From Lachnospiraceae bacterium (GTDB lineage: Bacteria; Bacillota; Clostridia; Lachnospirales; Lachnospiraceae), in the NCBI GenBank assembly GCA_017469405.1, contig JAFUGL010000016.1:1-64000 (forward strand): a stretch of 64,000 bases of DNA, given 5' to 3'. The position numbers and the translations under genes are program-made. Of this stretch, positions 51,924 to 61,377 are shown one piece after another. Numbering within the stretch: position 1 is the first letter of the stretch; each line of letters starts with the position of its first letter. The notes beneath the pieces are model-generated. The model made no database searches. It was not told where the DNA came from and was given only the letters and a program-made list of their open reading frames with translations.

Positions 51924-52637
51924 ATGGAAGACAGAAGTCTTGATAAGGCACTTGATATATATGCGACACTGATTATAGGTAAAGAGGTGTCGAGAAAAGA
52001 CCCGGATACAAGGGAGCTTTACGAGGAGTTTTATTCTAATTCCGCAGTTTATGATATAACTGTAAGACTTATGAAAAAACTTAATCTAAGCATATATGAA
52101 TATAATGATGCGATTTATCTTACTGCCGGTGAGGGTAACAAGATATTTGGTTATACCAATGATGATATGAAGCGATTACTTGGCCTTAGGGTAAATAAGG
52201 AACTATATGTAGTTTATTTTATTATGTACAATGCGCTTCTTGCATTTTATCAGGATTCGGCATCATATCAGGTTAAAGAGTTTATCAAAGCTGAAGACAT
52301 ACTGGAAAGTGTAAATGATTATATGCTTAAATTTACTTCTGATTTATCCATTTATTCCATGGATGAGATGGAGGAGGAAAGCTTCAAATCCATAGCACTG
52401 TTATGGGACGAGCTTCCTACCGTTACTTCAGAAGATAAGGAAAGAAACAGAGCGTCACGTGCATCACGCATGGGCTACATCAAGCTTACCTTTAACTTTT
52501 TGATTGAGCAGAAGCTTTTTGTTGCGGTTTCGGACAGATACTATCCGACAGACAGATTTAAGGCGATTGTAGAAAATTATTTTGAGGAATATAAGGGCAG
52601 GATATACGAGATACTCGGAGGTAGAGAGGATGCCTAG
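51924..52637 (+). CDS. jetB: Wadjet JetB-family protein (DUF6063), MukE-like
   Basis: A 237-residue protein with a GGAGAAA site, 31 bp after jetA. It is helical with winged-helix traits: LDIYATLIIGKEVSRKDPDT, YDITVRLMKKLNLSIYEYND, AIYLTAGEGNKIFGYTNDDM, LRVNKELYVVYFIMYNALLA and YIKLTFNFLIEQKLFVAVSD. This pattern corresponds to DUF6063, the MukE-like KITE subunit of JetABC complexes. The stop codon lies 8 bases inside jetC, so translation of the two is coupled. Confidence 0.82.
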   Translation: MEDRSLDKALDIYATLIIGKEVSRKDPDTRELYEEFYSNSAVYDITVRLMKKLNLSIYEYNDAIYLTAGEGNKIFGYTNDDMKRLLGLRVNKELYVVYFIMYNALLAFYQDSASYQVKEFIKAEDILESVNDYMLKFTSDLSIYSMDEMEEESFKSIALLWDELPTVTSEDKERNRASRASRMGYIKLTFNFLIEQKLFVAVSDRYYPTDRFKAIVENYFEEYKGRIYEILGGREDA

Positions 52638-55600
52638 TATAAACAGGATAAGAGTAAATAATGTAAAATATAATTTCGGCTCACAGGTCTATGATGATTT
52701 TACTATGAGAATGTATGGAAAAAATACTATCTATGACCTTGCCAACGGTGGTGGTAAGAGTGTACTTATGCTTTTGCTTATGCAAAATATGCTGCCTAAT
52801 TCTACCCTTGATGAAAAGCAGCCGATAGAGAAGCTTTTCAGGGCAGGAAACAATAACTCTGTCATTCATTCTCTCATAGAGTGGAAGCTTGACAATCCTG
52901 AGGATAATGAAGGCTACCGTTATATGACGACCGGCTTTTGCGCCAGAAAGGCCAAGGAGTCCGAGCAGGAAAATGAAGGTGCAAAGGATGTGGCATCCGT
53001 AGAGTATTTTAATTATTGCATACTTTACAGGGAGTTCAACAAAAATGATATAATCAATCTTCCGCTTATCAAGGATGGCGAGAGAATTTCCTATAGTGGA
53101 CTGCGTTCATATCTTAAAGATTTAGAGCATAATGATATGAGCCTTAAGGTTATGGTGTTTGACAGAAAGGGCGAGTATCAAAGGTACATAAGTACTCTTG
53201 GACTTCACGACAGTCAGTGGGAGATTATAAGAGGTATCAATAAGACCGAGGGACATGTAAGAACATATTTTGAGACTAATTACAGGACAACCAGAAAGGT
53301 TGTTGAGGATCTTCTTATAGAGGAGATTATAGAAAAAGCATTTATGGTAAAAACCAATCTTGAGGATTCCGGAAATGAATCCATGGCGCGTATGCTCATG
53401 GATATCAAGGATCAGCTTACCGTACTTGCCAAGAAGAAAAAGGATATATCAAATTATGATTATCAGATAGAGCTTATAAAGGTGCTAACAGATAAAGTGG
53501 ATTCCTTTATGGAACTTTACGAGGAACAGGATAATTATAAGAGAATGCTTGCCGGTATATATAAGGCGGGTGAAGAGTTTGCGGGAAATGATGAAGAGTA
53601 CATGCAGGCTCTTGAAAAAAAGAAAAATGAAAAGCTTGATGAAAAGCACAAGCAGCGTGAACATATAGAGTGCCTTAAGGTTTCAAGGGATAAGAGAAAG
53701 CTTGAGGAGATAAAAGAAGAGGCGAGGGATTTAAAGAATAAGGCCAAAGCTTACAAGGATAAATCCCAGGCGCTTTTTGAGGACTATCATTTTAAGGAAA
53801 GCACTAACGATTACCTTTTATATCTTGAGGATAAAAAGAAATATGATGAGTGTGACCTTGTAATAAAGACCATAAGAAGCGGAGCCGCTTACGATGATGA
53901 GCTTCTTTATACCTACATTTATAATATCAAAAAATGTATCGATGCAAAAAAGGAAGAGCTTGATAAAAAATGTAAGGAGCTTTTATCTACTATCAGTGAA
54001 GCAAAGCTTGAGAAGGAATATCATGAAAAGCTTTTGAGTGAAGCGAGGATAAGTCTTGCCGTTGCCGAAAGCGAGGGTAAAAAAGCTAAAGAAGAGATAG
54101 AATCCTTAAGTGAACAGCTTTCACAGGTTAAGCTCAGTATGAACAATATAAGCTTTGCGGCATATGATGAACAGCTTCTTGATGTTGAGGAAGAGATTAA
54201 TAAGGTTAAGCAGAGACTGTCGGATATCATTGGTGAGGATGAAAAGCTTACAACAGGTTTAAGAGAAGAAAAGGGAAGACTTTTCGAATATGAACAAAGA
54301 AAACTTTCCCTTGAAAAGATAATTGACGAAATTAAAAACCGCGAGCAGGAGTATGAGGATACTTTAAAGAAGTTTAATAATATTAAATCAGTCTATGGCA
54401 TAGAGGATGAAAAACGAATAGTTGATGTGATCTCTGAAAGGATAACCAATGAAATTTTAGAGCTTGCGGATCTAAGACATGATTTAAAGAGAAGCGATAA
54501 AAAGATAAGAAGATTAAATGAGGGCAGACTTATCGCTCCGTCAAAGGCCGTCAAAAAGGTTCTTGATTATATCGAGACAAGACATGGCATGACAGCTATG
54601 TTTGGTATGGATTATCTGTCAGCGGTAAATGTAGAAAAAAAGGAAAAACTGCTTTTGGAAAATCCGCTTTTGCCATATGGAATTCTTGTGGATGATTTTG
54701 ATACTTTAAAGGAAGATCCTAATCTATCAGGCATAGATACTGACGGTGAGGCAGTACTTATATATGACATGAAAAATGATGAGGAAAAGGCATTTTATAT
54801 CGGAGAAAATATGCTTGCAGTAAGTGCCGATAATGACTTTTTCTTAAGCCCTGAAACAAAGGACAAGCTTATAGCAAAGGAAGAGGAAAATGCCAGGGAG
54901 ATAAGACTCGCTTGTGAGATGAAGGAAAAGCTTCTGGATGCCTATCGTGAGGACAGAGCCTTTGTTATAAGGGTATTAAACAGCAGCATTTTGGAGGATG
55001 AAGAAAAACTTAAGGAAAGTGAAAAAGAACTTAAGGATGTAACCTCATTTGTAAAAAATTGCGAGGACAATATTAAAAGCTATGAAAATGAGATAAAGAA
55101 GCTTAAAAAAGAAGAGGAATCAAAGAGAGACTACTATGAGGAGCTTTTATCTGACAGCAACAGATTATATACTGTTAAAAAACTTAGTGAGATAATAGAT
55201 AACGAAGAAAAAGCTCTTGAAAAAAGTAATGCGACTTCTTTAAGACTTCGTGATGAGATTAACAAACTTTCTGCTGAAGAAGGAAGTAAAAATGTTGATG
55301 TAGCTTTGCTTGAATCAAAGCTTGCGGCATTGGAAAAGAGTATCGAGGATTTAAATTTGGAATGGAATAACAATTACAGAAGCTATTACAATCCGGATAA
55401 TACATATGAAGATTTATCACTTCCTTATGATGAGATAGTTGCCAAGTTCACTTCCATGAAGCTTTCCTTTGATGATGAGAAAAAGGCTATAGAGGATAAG
55501 CAGCTGCTTATGGATACATTAAAGGTATCTATGGACAGAGTTTTAAACAGCATAAAGAAGCGTGGCACAAAGCTTTCCGATATAGAAAAGCTAAAGGATG

Positions 55601-57033
55601 AGGATGCATTATATGTTATAGATGAGGAAACGCTTGGTACGATAAGAAAGAGTATAGATGAACTTGAGTATCAGATGAAGGGCTATGAAGAAGCCTATAA
55701 AAATAAGATTTCTGAGGCGGACAGACTTTCAGGTAGTATAGATTACGCGATTGATAATATAAAAACTGCCTTTGGACATTTTGAAGAAAGCGATGCTTCG
55801 CTTGCCCAGATAAGTCAGAGCCTTGCCGAAGGAGAAAAGCTTCTTGCAAGACTTGATAAAGAGGCAAAGGAAAGTGAGGCAGAGTATAAGCGCTATGCAA
55901 AGGAACAGGGCTATATGCTCGAACTTTACAAGGATGTAAAACGTATCATAACCACCAACGACATAAGTCTTGAGGATGCGCTTTCCGTAACTGAAGAAAA
56001 GGAAAAATTAAGAGAATTATTTGAGGACACTCTTATAAAATACGATAGGAGCAATAAGAAGCTTGATAAGGCAAAAAATGAGCTTCTTAGATTTAAAGGA
56101 AATACATCTTCTGCGTTAGAGCAGATGAGTATGTTCGAGCTTGCCAACACTATAAGAGAGGATGTAACCATACCATCTTCATATGCGCTTGCCAAGGAGC
56201 TTAGTACCAGCCTTAACCAGACAGTGGAATATATAAGACTTGAAAGAGACAGGGTTGAAAAAAGTTTATCTGATATGGAAACCATAAAGGAAAACTTTGA
56301 AGAACAATGTCTGCAAAGATGTCTTGATGTAAGAACCGAACTTGATAAGCTTCCAAAGCTGTCAAGGATTATATCCGAGGGCGAGGCTATACAGGTGGTT
56401 GACCTTAGCATACCGTATGTAAAGGATGAGTTCCTAAAACATAAAATGTCGGATTATATAGATAAAGTAGTGGCAGCTGCAGACGGATATGAAAATGATA
56501 AGGACAGAATGAAATATATCCGCGGAAGTCTTACTCTTAAGAAATTATTTGGTGTAATAGTAACGGATATGAATGCCATAAAGCTTACACTTTATAAGCG
56601 TGAGAGAATCAAGGAGCAAAGCCGTTATCTTAAGTATGAAGAGGCTGTTGGAAGTACGGGACAGTCACAGGGTATATATATACAGTTTTTGGTTTCTATA
56701 ATTAACTATATATCGGGCATGTATCAGACCAAGAGTGATGAGATTATGACCAAGACAATATTTATAGATAATCCTTTTGGTGCTGCAAAGGATGTATATA
56801 TATGGGAACCTATATTTGAACTTTTAAAGGCTAACAATGTTCAGCTTATCGTACCGGCAAGAGGGGTTACTCCTGCCATCACAGGTAAGTTTGATGTGAA
56901 TTATATACTTGGTCAGCAGATGTCTAAGGGTAAACAGCTTACTGTAGTTACAAACTACACAAGTAAGGTTGACCAGGAGGAAATGGAATATCAGGATTTG
57001 GAGTACGAACAGGTTAGTTTTGATTTTATCTAA
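52630..57033 (+). CDS. jetC: Wadjet JetC-like SMC/MukB-type ATPase
   Basis: The ATG at 52630 follows GGAGGT by 7 bases and overlaps jetB by 8, giving 1467 residues. The N-terminal head has Walker A LANGGGKS (Lys43) and a Q-loop-like segment. Long coiled coils fill residues of about 270-620 and 780-1230. A hinge-like globular part lies near 620-770 (GMTAMFGMDYLSAVNVEKKE, GILVDDFDTLKEDP). The C-terminal head has the ABC signature GSTGQSQGIYIQF and the Walker B FIDNPFGAAKD, where the catalytic Glu is an Asn. It should form the motor that extrudes or compacts DNA, as in Wadjet complexes that destroy plasmids with JetD. No JetD is seen. Confidence 0.85.
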   Translation: MPSINRIRVNNVKYNFGSQVYDDFTMRMYGKNTIYDLANGGGKSVLMLLLMQNMLPNSTLDEKQPIEKLFRAGNNNSVIHSLIEWKLDNPEDNEGYRYMTTGFCARKAKESEQENEGAKDVASVEYFNYCILYREFNKNDIINLPLIKDGERISYSGLRSYLKDLEHNDMSLKVMVFDRKGEYQRYISTLGLHDSQWEIIRGINKTEGHVRTYFETNYRTTRKVVEDLLIEEIIEKAFMVKTNLEDSGNESMARMLMDIKDQLTVLAKKKKDISNYDYQIELIKVLTDKVDSFMELYEEQDNYKRMLAGIYKAGEEFAGNDEEYMQALEKKKNEKLDEKHKQREHIECLKVSRDKRKLEEIKEEARDLKNKAKAYKDKSQALFEDYHFKESTNDYLLYLEDKKKYDECDLVIKTIRSGAAYDDELLYTYIYNIKKCIDAKKEELDKKCKELLSTISEAKLEKEYHEKLLSEARISLAVAESEGKKAKEEIESLSEQLSQVKLSMNNISFAAYDEQLLDVEEEINKVKQRLSDIIGEDEKLTTGLREEKGRLFEYEQRKLSLEKIIDEIKNREQEYEDTLKKFNNIKSVYGIEDEKRIVDVISERITNEILELADLRHDLKRSDKKIRRLNEGRLIAPSKAVKKVLDYIETRHGMTAMFGMDYLSAVNVEKKEKLLLENPLLPYGILVDDFDTLKEDPNLSGIDTDGEAVLIYDMKNDEEKAFYIGENMLAVSADNDFFLSPETKDKLIAKEEENAREIRLACEMKEKLLDAYREDRAFVIRVLNSSILEDEEKLKESEKELKDVTSFVKNCEDNIKSYENEIKKLKKEEESKRDYYEELLSDSNRLYTVKKLSEIIDNEEKALEKSNATSLRLRDEINKLSAEEGSKNVDVALLESKLAALEKSIEDLNLEWNNNYRSYYNPDNTYEDLSLPYDEIVAKFTSMKLSFDDEKKAIEDKQLLMDTLKVSMDRVLNSIKKRGTKLSDIEKLKDEDALYVIDEETLGTIRKSIDELEYQMKGYEEAYKNKISEADRLSGSIDYAIDNIKTAFGHFEESDASLAQISQSLAEGEKLLARLDKEAKESEAEYKRYAKEQGYMLELYKDVKRIITTNDISLEDALSVTEEKEKLRELFEDTLIKYDRSNKKLDKAKNELLRFKGNTSSALEQMSMFELANTIREDVTIPSSYALAKELSTSLNQTVEYIRLERDRVEKSLSDMETIKENFEEQCLQRCLDVRTELDKLPKLSRIISEGEAIQVVDLSIPYVKDEFLKHKMSDYIDKVVAAADGYENDKDRMKYIRGSLTLKKLFGVIVTDMNAIKLTLYKRERIKEQSRYLKYEEAVGSTGQSQGIYIQFLVSIINYISGMYQTKSDEIMTKTIFIDNPFGAAKDVYIWEPIFELLKANNVQLIVPARGVTPAITGKFDVNYILGQQMSKGKQLTVVTNYTSKVDQEEMEYQDLEYEQVSFDFI

Positions 57034-57055
57034 AAAATATACATAGGAGAAAAAT

Positions 57056-57934
57056 ATGCACTATAAAGAGGTAAAGGCGGTTTTATCACCGCAAAGCGGT
57101 ATGAACATATATCGCGGCTGTCTGCATGGCTGTATATACTGTGACTCAAGAAGTAAATGCTATCGCATGACTCATGATTTTGAGGATGTGGAAATAAAAG
57201 CAAGAGCAGATGACATACTTGAGCATACGCTGAAAAGAAAACGAAATAAAACAATGATTGTTACCGGTTCCATGAGCGACCCGTACATTCCTATTGAAGA
57301 AGAACTTCAGCTTACAAGAAGATGTCTTAATCAGATAGAACGTTTTGATTTTGGAGTTGTTATACAGACCAAGTCAAACCTGATTATGAGAGATATAGAT
57401 ATACTTGAAAGGATAAATAAGAAGACCAAATGTGTGGTTGCCATGACACTTACAACCTATGATGATGAGCTGTGTAAAAAGCTTGAACCGGGAGTGTGTG
57501 TAACCAGTGAGCGAGTAAAGGTTCTGATGGAAATGAAAAAAAGAGGCATACCTACCTTGGTTTGGATTACACCTCTTCTTCCGTTTATCAATGATACAGA
57601 GGAGAATCTAAAAGGTTTGCTTGATTATTGTGTAGAAGCAGGTGTATATGGAATAATCTATGCAAATGGTATGGGCATGACATTAAGAGAGGGCAATCGT
57701 GAGTATTTTTATGAACAGCTGGACAAGCATTTTCCGGGTATAAAAGATAAATACATAGGAACCTTCGGAAACTCTTATGAGGTTCCAAGTCAAAACAGTA
57801 TGGCTTTAACAAAGCTGTTAAAGAGTACCTGTGAGGAGCATGGCATAGTCTATGATCAGGAGGAGCTTTTCAGATATATGAGAGAGTATAAAAATAAGAC
57901 TCTCGGTGTTCAGATGTCGATTTTCGATTATTAA
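57056..57934 (+). CDS. radical SAM protein of the spore photoproduct lyase-like family
   Basis: A 292-residue protein starting 22 bp after jetC with an AGGAGA site, so it is probably in the same operon. The cluster motif is RGCLHGCIYCDSRS (C-x3-C-x2-C). Further landmarks are MIVTGSMSDPYIPIEEEL, FGVVIQTKSN, VVAMTLTTYDDELCKKLEPG and PTLVWITPLLPFINDTEEN. Related proteins are commonly annotated as SPL family but have no proven photolyase function and occur often in clostridia. The position after jetABC, where a JetD nuclease is often found, is the odd point. The pairing may be accidental. Confidence 0.85.
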   Translation: MHYKEVKAVLSPQSGMNIYRGCLHGCIYCDSRSKCYRMTHDFEDVEIKARADDILEHTLKRKRNKTMIVTGSMSDPYIPIEEELQLTRRCLNQIERFDFGVVIQTKSNLIMRDIDILERINKKTKCVVAMTLTTYDDELCKKLEPGVCVTSERVKVLMEMKKRGIPTLVWITPLLPFINDTEENLKGLLDYCVEAGVYGIIYANGMGMTLREGNREYFYEQLDKHFPGIKDKYIGTFGNSYEVPSQNSMALTKLLKSTCEEHGIVYDQEELFRYMREYKNKTLGVQMSIFDY

Positions 57935-58035
57935 GTATATAATAAATCCAAATAAAGAAAAAGGATTAATATATGAGCTTATTGATTTAAATAATAAAGC
58001 TTGATTAAAAAAAGATAATTATAAGGAGATTAAAA

Positions 58036-59205
58036 ATGGATTACAACGAGTTAAGTTTAAAAATGCACGAAGAAAATCATGGAAAGATAGAGGTTATCTC
58101 TAAAGTTGAGGTAAAGACTAAGGATGACTTAAGTACTGCATATACTCCGGGAGTTGCAGAGCCTTGTCGTAAAATAAGAGATAATAAGATGGATGTATAT
58201 AAATATACCAATAAGTCAAATCTTGTAGCAGTAGTTTCAGACGGAACTGCAGTACTCGGACTTGGTGATATAGGACCTGAAGCTGCCATACCTGTTATGG
58301 AGGGAAAGTCAATATTGTTTAAAACCTTTGGAAATGTAGATGCATTTCCTATCTGCCTGGATACTAAGGATGTAGATGAGATAGTTGAAACAGTAAAAAG
58401 ACTTGCACCTGTATTTGGTGGTATAAATCTTGAGGATATAGCAGCTCCAAGATGTTTTGAGATAGAAAGAAGACTTAAGGAAGAACTTGATATACCTGTC
58501 TTCCATGATGACCAGCACGGAACTGCAGTTGTAGTATGCGCAGGTCTTATCAATGCTTTGAAAATAGTAGGGAAAAAGATGGAAGATATAAGTGCTGTTA
58601 TAAGCGGTGCAGGTGCAGCAGGCATCTCAATCTGTAAGCTTTTGATGAGATTCGGTATCGGAAATGTAGTGCTTGTAAACAGTAAGGGTGCCCTCTGTCC
58701 GGGCGAACCGCATATGAATCCTGCACAGGCCGAGATGGCTGAGATAACCAATAAAAACAGAGAAAGAGGAAGTCTTGCTGATGTTATGAAGGGCAAGGAT
58801 GTATTTATAGGAGTATCGGCACCTGGTATCGTAACACAGGAGATGGTAGCATCAATGGCTGATAATGCAATGGTATTTGCTATGGCAAATCCTACACCTG
58901 AGATAATGCCTGATGAGGCAAAGAAGGGCGGCGCAAGAATAATTGCAACCGGTCGTTCGGATTTCCCTAACCAGATAAATAATGTACTTGTATTTCCGGG
59001 TATTTTTAGAGGCGCACTTGATGCCCGCGCAACAGATATAACAGAGGATATGAAGGTAGCAGCCGCAAAGGCAATCGCCTCCATAGTAAAAGATGATGAA
59101 TTAAATGAAGAATACATCATACCTGACGCTTTCAACAAAGAAGTAGCTAAAGCTGTTGCACAGGCTGTAGCTGACTGCGCAAGAGAATCAGGAGTTGTAA
59201 AGTAA
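58036..59205 (+). CDS. malic enzyme (malate dehydrogenase, decarboxylating)
   Basis: A 389-residue protein of the short bacterial malic enzyme type, with an AAGGAG site. Motifs are STAYTPGVAEPCRKI, NLVAVVSDGTAVLGLGDIGP, FPICLDTKDVDEI, DDQHGTAVVVCAGLINAL, the Rossmann segment SGAGAAGISICKLLMRFG and FAMANPTPEIMPDEA. It converts malate to pyruvate and CO2 with NAD(P)+. The length is standard and no fused phosphotransacetylase domain is present. A large antisense frame over it is a codon-bias shadow. Confidence 0.95.
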   Translation: MDYNELSLKMHEENHGKIEVISKVEVKTKDDLSTAYTPGVAEPCRKIRDNKMDVYKYTNKSNLVAVVSDGTAVLGLGDIGPEAAIPVMEGKSILFKTFGNVDAFPICLDTKDVDEIVETVKRLAPVFGGINLEDIAAPRCFEIERRLKEELDIPVFHDDQHGTAVVVCAGLINALKIVGKKMEDISAVISGAGAAGISICKLLMRFGIGNVVLVNSKGALCPGEPHMNPAQAEMAEITNKNRERGSLADVMKGKDVFIGVSAPGIVTQEMVASMADNAMVFAMANPTPEIMPDEAKKGGARIIATGRSDFPNQINNVLVFPGIFRGALDARATDITEDMKVAAAKAIASIVKDDELNEEYIIPDAFNKEVAKAVAQAVADCARESGVVK

Positions 59206-59280
59206 AAAGCGAGAGCGTGCCTGACGATTACTCTGTCAGGATACGGTCAAGCGTTAAACACAGTAGAAAGGAAAATGTGT

Positions 59281-60207
59281 ATGAACGAAAAACTTCAAGC
59301 CGTATGTGATGAGGTTAATACAGTTATAAAGGGTAAGGAAGATGTAGTAAATAAAGTGCTTGCTGCTGTTATAGCAGGTGGTCATATACTTATGGAAGAT
59401 ATTCCCGGAGTAGGAAAAACAACTCTTGCAACAACTTTCGCAAAAAGTATGTCACTTGATTATAAGAGGGTACAGTTTACACCGGATGTACTTCCGAGTG
59501 ATATACTTGGCTTTTCTATGTATAATTCACAGACAAAAGATTTTGAGTATAGAGAGGGATCGGTTTTTTGTAATTTGTTTTTAGCTGATGAGATAAACAG
59601 AACATCCCCAAAAACACAGTCTGCTCTTCTTGAGGTTATGGAAGAACAAACTGCAACGGTTGATGGTGTAACCAGAAAGCTACCGGATCCGTTTATTGTT
59701 ATAGCTACAGAAAATCCGTATGGTTCATCGGGAACTCAGATGCTTCCGGAGTCGCAGCTTGATAGATTTATGGTATGTCTTTCCATGGGCTATCCGGCTC
59801 ATGAGGATGCTGTGAAGATATTAAAAGGAAATGCATTACATCCTATAGATAATGTTAAAGCGATAGTTACGGTTGATGAGCTTATAGAACTTAGAAAAAA
59901 CGCAAATGATATGTTTGTGCGTGATGAGATATATGAGTATATAGTTAATATAGTTGAGGCTACCAGAATTAATGAAATGTTTTCTATGGGAGCTAGTCCG
60001 AGAGGAACAATTGCACTTCTTAGAATGGCAAAGGCTATGGCTATTCTTGACGGAAGAGATTTTGTTACTGCAAAGGACGTTCAAAGTGTAACAAAAGATA
60101 CTTTGGGACACAGAGTTAAACTTAGTGCAAGAGGAAAAGCTCAGGGTCTTAATATGGAAACTGCTATAAGACAGTTACTTACTGCTATACCGGCACCTAG
60201 AAATTAA
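59281..60207 (+). CDS. MoxR-family AAA+ ATPase
   Basis: The ATG at 59281 lies 8 bases after GAAAGGA; the ATG at 59275 is too close. This gives 308 residues. Walker A is GVGKTTLATTF, Walker B is NLFLADEINR, sensor 1 is FIVIATENPYGSSG and the MoxR tail has GASPRGTIALLRMAK and FVTAKDVQS. MoxR ATPases act as chaperones that load or activate partner proteins, usually with a DUF58 protein encoded next to them. Here the DUF58 and transglutaminase genes follow. Confidence 0.95.
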   Translation: MNEKLQAVCDEVNTVIKGKEDVVNKVLAAVIAGGHILMEDIPGVGKTTLATTFAKSMSLDYKRVQFTPDVLPSDILGFSMYNSQTKDFEYREGSVFCNLFLADEINRTSPKTQSALLEVMEEQTATVDGVTRKLPDPFIVIATENPYGSSGTQMLPESQLDRFMVCLSMGYPAHEDAVKILKGNALHPIDNVKAIVTVDELIELRKNANDMFVRDEIYEYIVNIVEATRINEMFSMGASPRGTIALLRMAKAMAILDGRDFVTAKDVQSVTKDTLGHRVKLSARGKAQGLNMETAIRQLLTAIPAPRN

Positions 60208-60327
60208 ATATAATTATCTATGAATAAGAAAATATTTATAAATTGAGTTGGTAGCATTTTTATACTATCAAAGATTGGTCGTCGGTAAATTGATAATTAT
60301 GAAATTTTGTTAATAAGGATATAACTT

Positions 60328-61377
60328 ATGGAGAGTATTATAAGAATAATCATATATGCGATTTTATTTTTTATAAATGGATTATTGTATTATTTCTTAC
60401 ACAGTCATTTTTATTTCATGCTTATGGTAATAATGATTGTGTCTCCTTTTTTATCCATTATTATGGCTTTGGTTTTAAAAAGATTTACGGATGTAAGTAT
60501 AACCTCTGCCATAAACAGTACCGGCGGAGAGTATGCGAGACAAAATGAAAGGGCATATTTTTACATTAAAATAAGTAATCCTACACCTTTTGTCTCTTTA
60601 GATACCATTGTAAAATTAAAGATTAAAAATACATTTTTTGAAACAGAGGGATTTCATAAGATTTCAATGCCGATAAGGATGATGAAGGGAAGTAAGGTTG
60701 AAATCCCTGTTCTTGCTACACTTCCGGGAATTATAGAATTAAACGTAGAAAAAATATATATAAAGGATCTTATGGGATTTGTCAGACTTAAAAAGAAAAT
60801 AACCTCTGATGCAAGGGTGGCGGTTATGCCGGAGATAATCGGAGAGTATAATTATGATAGAACCGCTCTCGAACAGGGTTCGCTTGAAAGTGAAGAGAGT
60901 TCTAAAAAAGGAAATGATTTTTCGGATGTTCAGGAAATCAGAGAGTATATACCGGGTGACAAGCTTATGAGTATCCATTGGAAGCTTTCTGCAAAGAGAG
61001 ATATTCTTATGGTAAAGGACAGAGCAAGTATGTCTGACAGGCAGCTTGTGGCGTTGGTTGAACTTGTAAAGAATAATTCCAATCAATTAAATATGATACT
61101 TTCTTCAGCATATACACTAATTAATCAGATCGTAAGTGACGGTATAACAGTAAGACTTATGTATTGGAGCGAATCAAGATTTGAATATGAAACGACCAGA
61201 ATAGATTACAGGTCGGATTTGGATGATGCTTTTTCAAAAATGTATTATGAAAAAACTTATATAGATATGAACCAGGGTGCATCACATATGACAGCGGTTC
61301 ATCCGGAGATAAAATCATATCTTCATATCACTTCGGATAGTGAAAGGTGTCTTTTAAATATCAGGGAGAACATCTGA
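60328..61377 (+). CDS. DUF58-domain membrane protein
   Basis: A 349-residue protein with a TAAGGATA site. Two N-terminal membrane segments lie near residues 3-21 and 26-47. The DUF58 motif near residues 207-235 reads VQEIREYIPGDKLMSIHWKL, SAKRDILMVKDRA. A vWA-like fold precedes the C-terminus. DUF58 proteins are MoxR partners in envelope complexes. The stop overlaps the transglutaminase start (TGATG), so they are translated together. Confidence 0.93.
   Translation: MESIIRIIIYAILFFINGLLYYFLHSHFYFMLMVIMIVSPFLSIIMALVLKRFTDVSITSAINSTGGEYARQNERAYFYIKISNPTPFVSLDTIVKLKIKNTFFETEGFHKISMPIRMMKGSKVEIPVLATLPGIIELNVEKIYIKDLMGFVRLKKKITSDARVAVMPEIIGEYNYDRTALEQGSLESEESSKKGNDFSDVQEIREYIPGDKLMSIHWKLSAKRDILMVKDRASMSDRQLVALVELVKNNSNQLNMILSSAYTLINQIVSDGITVRLMYWSESRFEYETTRIDYRSDLDDAFSKMYYEKTYIDMNQGASHMTAVHPEIKSYLHITSDSERCLLNIRENI

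Noticed and set aside
58077..59138. 353-codon frame on the minus strand
   Set aside because: It lies entirely antisense to the malic enzyme gene and its composition (Ser/Ile/Pro-rich) is that of a codon-bias shadow.
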